This document shows, piece by piece, positions 7,643 through 12,645 of a stretch of 12,645 nt of DNA. The notes beneath the pieces were generated by a model. It was given only the letters and a program-made list of their open reading frames with translations. It made no database searches and was not told where the DNA came from. How positions within the stretch are numbered: the stretch's first letter is position 1; every line of letters begins with the position of its first letter. The DNA lies in the NCBI GenBank assembly GCA_937873805.1, contig CALMWO010000099.1:1-12645 (forward strand), given 5' to 3'. Source of the DNA: an uncultured Hyphomonadaceae bacterium. GTDB lineage: Bacteria; Pseudomonadota; Alphaproteobacteria; Caulobacterales; Hyphomonadaceae. A program made the translations under genes and the position numbers.

Positions 7643-7732
7643 GGCGCGGTGCTAGCAGAGGGGACGCCACGGCAACAACCCGAAACACCGCTTGTCTTGC
7701 CCCGTGGCCCATCTGGCTCTAGCTCACGGGCC
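7643..7732. promoter_or_regulatory. Divergent promoter region for rsm22-like gene and lpxC
   Basis: The 90-base gap between two divergent starts must hold promoters for both directions. Leftward, TTGTTG (minus strand, 7673-7678) lies 17 bases before CTAGCA (7650-7655), which ends seven bases before the ATG. Rightward, TTGCCC (7697-7702) lies 16 bases before CTAGCT (7719-7724), which ends eight bases before the lpxC ATG. Both -10-like boxes share CTAGC, and both would put the transcription start at or next to the ATG. Neither gene has a convincing ribosome site. The match to consensus is only moderate and was read by eye. Confidence 0.35.
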
Positions 7733-8599
7733 ATGAACCGGCAGCACACCATCGCGCAAGAGGCCAGCCTTTCGGGCGCCGGCGTCCATTCTGGAAAGCC
7801 CGCGCGCCTGACGATCCGTCCGGCGGCCGAAGGCGCTGGCGTATGCTTCGTGCGCAGCGACGTGACGGATCGGGACGCGATGATCCCGGCGCTGGTTACG
7901 AAGGTCACCACGACCGAGCTTGGCACCAATATGAGCAATGAGGCTGGCGTCTCGGTTGCGACCGTCGAGCATTTCCTCGCCGCGTGCTCGGGACTCGGCA
8001 TCGATAACATCATCGCCGAGCTCGATGGCCCGGAACTTCCCATTCTCGACGGCTCGTCCAAGCCATTTGTCGAACTGCTCATGCAGGCCGGCGTGAAAGA
8101 GCAGGGCGCTCCGCGTCGCTTGCTCAGGATCCTGAAGCCTGTCGAAGTGCGCCATGGCGAGAAGTTCGCGCGTCTGTCGCCGGGCCCAGAAGGACACAAA
8201 GGCTTTGAGATGTGCGTCATCATCGACTTCAAGACGAAAGCCATCGGGCGTCAGGAAATCCGCTTCGCCATGACGCCGGGCGCATTCGCGCGCGATGTTG
8301 CGTGGGCGCGCACCTTCGGCTTCGCGCATCAGGCCGAACAGCTTCACGCAATGGGAAAAGGTCTCGGCGCCTCGATGGACAACACGATCGTCGTCGAGGG
8401 TGACGCGATCCTCAATCCCGGTGGGCTTCAGGCCGAAGATGAATTCGTCCGTCACAAGCTGCTTGATGTCATCGGCGATCTGTTTCTCGCAGGCGGCCAG
8501 ATCGATGGCCTCTACGAAGCCGAACAGCCTGGACACGCGCTGAACAACCAGCTGCTTCGTGCTGTGTTCGCGGATGCGACAAGCTTTGCCTGGACGTAA
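7733..8599 (+). CDS. lpxC: UDP-3-O-acyl-N-acetylglucosamine deacetylase
   Basis: A zinc-dependent cytoplasmic deacetylase that carries out the committed step of lipid A synthesis. It has 288 residues, slightly under the roughly 305 of enterobacterial LpxC. The N-terminus QHTIAQEASLSGAGVHSG matches the family start. Glu79-His80 in VEHFLAA, LPILDGSS (102-109), and His241/Asp245 in HKLLDVIGD give the zinc ligands His80, His241 and Asp245. His268 in PGHALNNQ is the catalytic histidine. I set the start 28 codons inside the longest frame: the upstream residues (Pro/Ser/Gly-rich) have no counterpart in LpxC and overlap the promoter region. Only CGGG precedes the ATG. The gene lies in its usual place after ftsZ, except that a divergent gene separates the two. 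Confidence 0.96.
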   Translation: MNRQHTIAQEASLSGAGVHSGKPARLTIRPAAEGAGVCFVRSDVTDRDAMIPALVTKVTTTELGTNMSNEAGVSVATVEHFLAACSGLGIDNIIAELDGPELPILDGSSKPFVELLMQAGVKEQGAPRRLLRILKPVEVRHGEKFARLSPGPEGHKGFEMCVIIDFKTKAIGRQEIRFAMTPGAFARDVAWARTFGFAHQAEQLHAMGKGLGASMDNTIVVEGDAILNPGGLQAEDEFVRHKLLDVIGDLFLAGGQIDGLYEAEQPGHALNNQLLRAVFADATSFAWT

Positions 8600-8659
8600 C
8601 GCTGCGTCTGCGCGCGTCTGGTGATATGCCTTGATTTGGCCCGGAAGCTGAGTTCAGAG

Positions 8660-8669
8660 TACACGTGTA
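8660..8669. repeat. 10-base perfect palindrome upstream of the DUF4349 gene
   Basis: TACACGTGTA is a perfect inverted repeat with its centre about 23 bases before the start of the DUF4349 lipoprotein gene. It stands out in GC-rich surroundings and sits where an operator could overlap the promoter or leader. No regulator can be named from the sequence. It could be chance, since the symmetric core extends no further on either side. Confidence 0.35.
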
Positions 8670-8687
8670 ACCTGTTCGGGGAAGTAC

Positions 8688-9677
8688 ATGGTTCGCATAT
8701 CACTGGCGGCAGTTCTGGCTCTGACGCTCACCGCATGCGGTCAGGGCGGCGATCAGCCAGGCGCGGATGGTTATGCCCGCGAAGAAAGCATGGCCGCTTT
8801 TGCGCCAATGCCAATGGCGCCGCCACCGCCTCCGGTTGAATACGCCAAGAGCATGGACAGCGCGTCCGGCGGCGCACCCGACATCAATCGGCAGATCATC
8901 CAGCCCGATCCCAACGGCCCCGGTGGCGGTCAACCAGCCGGTCAGCGCCTGATCGCCTACACTTACAATTACGGCTTCAAGGTTCCGGCAACAGGCATGC
9001 AGGGCCTGCTCGATGCGCACAAGAAGCAGTGCGAGGATGCCGGCCCCGCCAAATGTTATGTCGTCAACTCATCGATCAGCGGCCTGGGCGGCGAACAGTC
9101 CTACGGCCAGATGACGGTGCGCGGGTCAGCTGACTGGGTCCGCACATTCCGCGCCGGCATGGTCGATGGCCTGAAGCCCTTCAACGCCACGCTCGACAGC
9201 AACAGCGACAGCGCGGAAGATCTCACCGTCAACATCGTCGACAGCGAAGCCCGCCTGCGCTCGCTCAAGACCATGCGTGACCGGCTTGAACAGCTGCTGC
9301 GCGATCGCCCGGGCAAGCTCGGCGACCTGCTCGAGATCGAACGCGAGTTTGCCCGCGTGCAGGGGGAGATCGATTCATCCGAGTCGATCCTCGCCCAGAT
9401 GAAGCTGCGCGTTGCCATGTCGGTGGTCAGCCTCGGCTATACCGCCAGCTTCCCGCCAGGGTCCGAATCCGTCTGGCGCCCCGTCGGCGACGCCTTTGGC
9501 GGCTTCGAAGGCAGTTTCGCCGGCGCCTTTGCAGGAATCGTCCGGTTCATCGCCGAGATACTTCCGGTCCTGATCTTCGGCGGTCTGGTCATCTTCGCGG
9601 GCTTCATGGTCCTTCGCTGGCGCGGAAGTCGCCGGAAAAAGCCGGTTGTTCCGCCGCCATCTGCGATAAAGCCATAA
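8688..9677 (+). CDS. DUF4349-domain lipoprotein with C-terminal membrane span
   Basis: A 329-residue exported protein of unknown function. The signal peptide ends in a lipobox, LTAC, with lipidated Cys17. A Pro/Met/Ala-rich low-complexity stretch follows (about 35-90). The DUF4349 domain occupies about 88-255: a beta strand LIAYTYNYGFKVP, a segment with two close cysteines (115 and 123), then VNIVDSEARLRSLKTMRDRL and a predicted coiled coil (about 184-240) with LLEIEREFARVQGEIDS, and a closing strand. One membrane span (about 285-309) precedes a basic, Pro-rich tail. Both a lipid anchor and a membrane span are therefore predicted, which would hold the domain at the periplasmic face of the inner membrane. 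GGGGAAG five bases before the ATG supports the start. It lies between lpxC and bamD on the same strand, so an envelope role is plausible but inferred. Confidence 0.85.
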   Translation: MVRISLAAVLALTLTACGQGGDQPGADGYAREESMAAFAPMPMAPPPPPVEYAKSMDSASGGAPDINRQIIQPDPNGPGGGQPAGQRLIAYTYNYGFKVPATGMQGLLDAHKKQCEDAGPAKCYVVNSSISGLGGEQSYGQMTVRGSADWVRTFRAGMVDGLKPFNATLDSNSDSAEDLTVNIVDSEARLRSLKTMRDRLEQLLRDRPGKLGDLLEIEREFARVQGEIDSSESILAQMKLRVAMSVVSLGYTASFPPGSESVWRPVGDAFGGFEGSFAGAFAGIVRFIAEILPVLIFGGLVIFAGFMVLRWRGSRRKKPVVPPPSAIKP

Positions 9678-9719
9678 TCAGGCTTATAAGGCAGGCCCAT
9701 ATGGCCGCAGCTATTGGCC

Positions 9720-9748
9720 TTGGACGCCCCCCACCCCTTGGTCTAGAA
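9720..9748 (+). promoter_or_regulatory. Predicted sigma-70-type promoter of bamD
   Basis: TTGGAC (9720-9725) and CTAGAA (9743-9748) are separated by exactly 17 bases, close to the alphaproteobacterial housekeeping pattern TTGAC-N17-CTATAT. Transcription would start near 9755, about 30 bases before the bamD ATG and upstream of its ribosome site. This also argues against the longer in-frame start at 9701, which would lie upstream of the transcript. Confidence 0.5.
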
Positions 9749-9784
9749 CGTGCCCGGTCTCGAGTTCCCGCAGTGAGGAAACCC

Positions 9785-10615
9785 ATGCGTTCCACCGCTT
9801 TCAGGACGGCCCTGGCCGCCGGAGCCGCGCTTGCAGCCGCTGCCTGCGGCGGCAACCGTGGGGAAGAGGTCGCCTACGTCGAGCGTCCGGTGGAAAGCAT
9901 CTACAACGAAGCGCTCCGCAGCCTTGACCGCACCAACTGGGATCTGGCCGCCGCGCAGTTCAACGAAGTCCAGCGCCAGCACCCGTATTCGCCGTGGGCC
10001 CAGCGCGCCATGCTGATGTCGTCCTACGCGCAATACCGCTCGCGTGATTACGACAAGGCGGTCGCTTCCGCCCAGGAATACATCTCCCTCCACCCGGGCG
10101 GCGATGGCGCGCCGTACGCCTATTACCTCGTTGCTATCTGCCAGTTCGACCAGATCATCGATGTCGGCCGTGACCAGGCCCGTTCGGATCTCGCCTTGCT
10201 CGCGCTCACCGAAGTGACCGCCCGCTTCCCCGACTCCGATTATGCCCGCGACGCCGAACTGAAGACCGACATGGTTCGCGACCAGCTGGCCGGCAAGGAA
10301 ATGGAAGTCGGCCGCTATTACCTGCAACGCGGCGAACACCTCGCGGCGATCAACCGCTTCCGCAAGGTGGTCACCGACTACCAGACCACCACCCACGTTC
10401 CCGAAGCGCTGCACCGCCTCGTCGAGGCCTATACCTCGATCGGCCTCATGGGTCAGGCGCAGCAGACCGCTGCCGTTCTCGGCGCCAACTATCCCGGCTC
10501 CGACTGGTATTCGGACAGCTACGCCATCATGCAGGGCCAGGGGGTCGACCTGCCAAAGGCTCCGGATGCCAAGGCAGGCTTCAACCTGCTCGATCGTATC
10601 GCGAAGCTGTTCTAG
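9785..10615 (+). CDS. bamD: Outer membrane assembly lipoprotein BamD
   Basis: An essential lipoprotein of the BAM complex that, with BamA, folds beta-barrel proteins into the outer membrane. It has 276 residues from the chosen ATG. The signal peptide ends LAAAAC with Cys21 as lipidation site; the lipobox is weak, with Ala at -3. TPR repeats follow: YNEALRSLDRTNWDLAAAQF, then a second with HPYSPWAQRAMLMSSYAQY, AQEYISLHPG, then AYYLVAICQFDQI, RFPDSDYARDAELK, and GRYYLQRGEHLAAINRF with VVTDYQTTTHVPEALHRLVEAY (motifs listed separately). These match BamD/ComL. The start is set by GAGGA seven to eight bases upstream and by the signal peptide; the frame extends 28 codons further but across the predicted promoter. 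A strong hairpin follows the stop. Confidence 0.95.
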   Translation: MRSTAFRTALAAGAALAAAACGGNRGEEVAYVERPVESIYNEALRSLDRTNWDLAAAQFNEVQRQHPYSPWAQRAMLMSSYAQYRSRDYDKAVASAQEYISLHPGGDGAPYAYYLVAICQFDQIIDVGRDQARSDLALLALTEVTARFPDSDYARDAELKTDMVRDQLAGKEMEVGRYYLQRGEHLAAINRFRKVVTDYQTTTHVPEALHRLVEAYTSIGLMGQAQQTAAVLGANYPGSDWYSDSYAIMQGQGVDLPKAPDAKAGFNLLDRIAKLF

Positions 10616-10640
10616 CCAGCTTCGACAAGCCTAAAAACAA

Positions 10641-10670
10641 AACGGCCCCGCGATTAATCGCGGGGCCGTT
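10641..10670 (-). terminator. Perfect-palindrome terminator between bamD and peroxiredoxin genes
   Basis: A 30-base perfect inverted repeat (half-site AACGGCCCCGCGATT) lies between two convergent genes. Read on the minus strand, the GC-rich stem runs into a T-rich run (the plus strand before it is CTAAAAACAAAA), as for an intrinsic terminator of the peroxiredoxin gene. On the plus strand only a short GCCGTTTC follows, so termination of bamD transcripts is likely weaker, though the stem should still act in both directions. Confidence 0.85.
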
Positions 10671-10692
10671 GCCGTTTCAAGGATCGATCAGC

Positions 10693-11286
10693 CTAGTGAT
10701 TTGCGTGCTCTGCGTGCGCAGCCTTGTAGGCTTTTACCGTGGCGAGCGTCTGCTCGATATGGCTCATCGGCTGCATGTCGGTGTGAGCGAGCAGGATCTT
10801 TCCGTCCGGCGCGATCACGTAGGAGGTGCGGTCGCTCCAGTCCGGCCTGGCGCCGAGCACCACGTTGTAGGCTTTCACCGTGTCGCCGTTGACGGCGGCG
10901 ATCGGGAACTTGTCGCGGCAATGTTCTTTCGAGAACTCGGCGAGGCGGGCGAGGTTGTCCGAAGCGCTCACCATCTTGCCGTCCGCCATCGCGGCGCCGG
11001 CGGTCAGGCCGATCAGCGTCGCGCCGGCGGCCTTGAATTCTTCAGCCTTGTCCGCGAAAGCGGCCGTCTCGATCGTACAGCCCTTCGTGTAGGCGGCGGG
11101 GAAGAAGTACATCACAACCGGACCCTTCTTCAGCTCGTCCGAGAGCTTGAAGGTGAACTCGTTGCCGGCCAGCATTCCCTTGGCGGAGAATTCAGGCGCG
11201 ACAACGCCCTTCTCAAGCGCAGCGAAGGCGGGAGCGGCGATAGCGGCGGTGGCGACGAAAGCGGCGGCGGCGAGAAACTTTTTCAT
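10693..11286 (-). CDS. Exported peroxiredoxin (AhpC/TSA, BCP-like)
   Basis: A 197-residue thiol peroxidase-like protein expected to reduce hydrogen peroxide or organic peroxides. A Sec signal peptide (MKKFLAAAAFVATAAIAAPAFA) with cleavage after residue 22 places it in the periplasm. The thioredoxin-fold peroxiredoxin motif is PAAYTKGCT (63-71), giving Pro63, Thr67 and peroxidatic Cys70; the third Prx-motif residue is probably Arg153 in SDRTSYVIAPDGKI. A second cysteine, Cys123 in KEHCRDKFPIAAV, could be the resolving one. The C-terminus is His/Ala-rich. Most BCP-type enzymes are cytosolic, so export is notable. GGAG seven to eight bases before the ATG supports the start. It is convergent with bamD and divergent from recN, and thus a separate transcription unit with its own terminator. 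Confidence 0.88.
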   Translation of the reverse strand: MKKFLAAAAFVATAAIAAPAFAALEKGVVAPEFSAKGMLAGNEFTFKLSDELKKGPVVMYFFPAAYTKGCTIETAAFADKAEEFKAAGATLIGLTAGAAMADGKMVSASDNLARLAEFSKEHCRDKFPIAAVNGDTVKAYNVVLGARPDWSDRTSYVIAPDGKILLAHTDMQPMSHIEQTLATVKAYKAAHAEHANH

Positions 11287-11447
11287 GATGATCTCCAGGA
11301 CCGGCTCGACCGGCTTTGCCGTTTATCGCGCCTCTTTGCGCGCGCGTCACGCTCGCACACCATCACGACTGCGTTCTCTTATCGCCCTTTCTTCACAAGG
11401 GTTATGACGGCGCGCTGACTTTCCGCAGCGTGATACCCACAAAGAGT

Positions 11448-11462
11448 GTTCCCTGTTCGTTC
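11448..11462 (+). promoter_or_regulatory. LexA operator (SOS box) of recN
   Basis: GTTC-CCTGTTC-GTTC is an exact match to the direct-repeat alphaproteobacterial LexA box GTTC-N7-GTTC. It ends 23 bases before the recN start, where it would block transcription. RecN is a known SOS gene in many bacteria, so recN should be repressed by LexA and induced by DNA damage. An extra GTTC within the spacer makes a run of three GTTC words. Confidence 0.8.
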
Positions 11463-11485
11463 TTTTCGTGCTAAAGGCTTCGGTC

Positions 11486-12645
11486 ATGCTGACCGGCCAA
11501 ACCAAGCTGACTGGGTTGTCCATTCGGGACTTTGTTCTCGTGCGAGCACTCGACCTTGATCTGGGTGGAGGCTTCAGCGCGCTCACGGGCGAAACCGGGG
11601 CGGGAAAGTCCATTCTGATGTCCGCTTTCGGCTTTGCGCTCGGGGCGAGGGCGGGCCAGGGCCTGATCCGTCCCGGCGCGGAAGCTGCGAGCGTGACCGC
11701 CGCGTTCGATGCAGGTCCTGACCATCCCGTTCGCGCGCTTTTATCCGCACGCGGCCTTGAGGAGCTGCACGATGAGCCGCTCGTATTCCGCCGCGTCGTG
11801 CGAAAGGGCGGGCCTGCGCGCGCCTTCCTGAATGACCGCCCCGTCAGCGCCAGCCTGCTGGAGGAAGCAGGCGCGCTGCTCGCTGATATCCACGGCCAGC
11901 ACGAGAGTTTGGGGCTGCTCAATCCCGCGCGTCACCGCGTCCTGCTCGACGCATGGGCGAAATCCGAACCGTTGCTGGCTGAGACCGGCCGCGCATGGAC
12001 GGCGCTACGCTGCGCCGAGGAAGCGCGCGGGGCGCTCGAAGCGCGTATCGCCCGCGCTGCATCTGAACGGAACTGGCTGTCTCACGCCCTCGAAGAACTC
12101 GATGCGCTCAACCCGCACGAAGGCGAAACACAGGTGCTTGCTCTCAGCCGCGCGACAATGCAGGCGGGCGAACGTGTTGCCGAAGCGCTGGAATCCGCGG
12201 CGCATATTCTTGCCAAGGCAAATGTCGAAGGCGCGCTTTCCAACGCCGGGCGCGCCGTCTCGCGTGCGCTGTCCGCGCCGGGGCTTACTGGCGATGGCGC
12301 ATCGTCGGAGCTTGCGGTGCGTATGCGTGCTGCCTGCGAGAGCCTGGAGCGCGCCCTGATCGAAGCGGGCGAAGCACGCTCTGCGCTGGATAGCGCCGCA
12401 AGCGCCTGTGAGTTCTCGCCAGCCGCGCTGGAAGCGTCCGAGACGCGGTGGTTTGCGTTGCGCGCCGCCGCACGCAAGCACGATGTCGATCCCGATCAGC
12501 TTGCGCCTCTGCGTCGCCGCCTGCGCATGCAGTTGGACGAGATTGAGCATTCTGATGGCGCGCTCGCCATGACGCTCGAAGCCGAAGCAAGGGCGCGCGC
12601 AGCTTACGACGCCGCCGCCTCGAAACTCACTGCGAAGCGTGAAGT
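11486..12645 (+). CDS. recN: DNA repair protein RecN, N-terminal part
   Basis: An SMC-like ATPase that acts in repair of double-strand breaks. The frame is open to the right edge, giving 386 residues of a protein usually about 550-570 long; the signature motif, Walker B and second half lie outside the window. Visible are LSIRDFVLVRALDLDL, Walker A GETGAGKS (35-42), ALGARA, FLNDRPVSASLLEE, and the Q-loop-like DIHGQHESLGLL (134-145). A long Ala/Glu/Arg-rich coiled-coil arm follows from about 155. No frameshift or stop appears. AAAGG lies eight bases before the ATG; a GTG six codons upstream (11468) is an alternative. The LexA box immediately upstream marks it as an SOS gene. It follows bamD in the usual order, but a minus-strand peroxiredoxin gene intervenes. 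Confidence 0.94.
   Translation, partial: MLTGQTKLTGLSIRDFVLVRALDLDLGGGFSALTGETGAGKSILMSAFGFALGARAGQGLIRPGAEAASVTAAFDAGPDHPVRALLSARGLEELHDEPLVFRRVVRKGGPARAFLNDRPVSASLLEEAGALLADIHGQHESLGLLNPARHRVLLDAWAKSEPLLAETGRAWTALRCAEEARGALEARIARAASERNWLSHALEELDALNPHEGETQVLALSRATMQAGERVAEALESAAHILAKANVEGALSNAGRAVSRALSAPGLTGDGASSELAVRMRAACESLERALIEAGEARSALDSAASACEFSPAALEASETRWFALRAAARKHDVDPDQLAPLRRRLRMQLDEIEHSDGALAMTLEAEARARAAYDAAASKLTAKRE

Noticed and set aside
11299..11317. Tandem GACCGGCTC / GACCGGCTT upstream of the peroxiredoxin gene
   Set aside because: Only two nine-base copies with one mismatch in GC-rich leader DNA; no evidence for a binding site or mobile-element trace.
10669..11418. 249-residue plus-strand frame opposite the peroxiredoxin gene
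   Set aside because: It starts inside the terminator hairpin, has no motif, and the opposite strand encodes a peroxiredoxin with signal peptide and catalytic motif.
11832..12550. Open frames on both strands inside recN
   Set aside because: The continuous RecN frame with Walker A and the QHES motif runs through the whole stretch to the window edge; the others lack motifs and ribosome sites.

Overview
The window is GC-rich, densely coded DNA from an alphaproteobacterium, most likely of the Caulobacterales/Hyphomonadaceae type. The taxonomic call rests on five things: the gene order ddl-ftsQ-ftsA-ftsZ ... lpxC ... bamD ... recN; an FtsZ with a long Pro/Ala linker; an Rsm22-type methyltransferase; a direct-repeat LexA operator (GTTC-N7-GTTC) in front of recN; and a possible CtrA box in front of ftsZ. 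The lineage is inferred; no rRNA or other marker is present.

Layout. (1) Left flank, about 1-1900: the 3' end of a beta-propeller phytase, then two minus-strand genes, a small single-pass membrane protein and an SGNH/GDSL lipoprotein hydrolase. These are accessory genes, and they sit where murG-murC-murB would often lie. (2) Division and cell-wall block, about 2038-6661: ddl, ftsQ, ftsA and ftsZ, all on the plus strand. ddl/ftsQ and ftsQ/ftsA overlap, while ftsZ is set off by a 99-base gap that may carry its own control site. (3) An Rsm22-family methyltransferase on the minus strand, converging on ftsZ and diverging from lpxC. (4) Envelope block, about 7733-10615: lpxC (lipid A synthesis), a DUF4349 lipoprotein and bamD (outer-membrane protein assembly). 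(5) A strong terminator hairpin, a minus-strand exported peroxiredoxin, and then recN (recombinational repair), which runs off the right edge.

How the genes work together. Ddl makes the D-Ala-D-Ala end of the peptidoglycan precursor. FtsZ forms the division ring, FtsA ties it to the membrane, and FtsQ links it to the septal wall machinery. LpxC commits carbon to lipid A, and BamD is part of the complex that inserts outer-membrane proteins. Together they cover growth and division of a Gram-negative envelope. The non-canonical neighbours (DUF4349 lipoprotein, exported peroxiredoxin, SGNH lipoprotein) also carry export signals, so most of the window concerns the cell envelope.

I do not see an undescribed multi-gene system, a mobile element, a CRISPR array or an RNA gene here. 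The points of interest are regulatory sites and non-canonical genes set into an otherwise conserved cluster.
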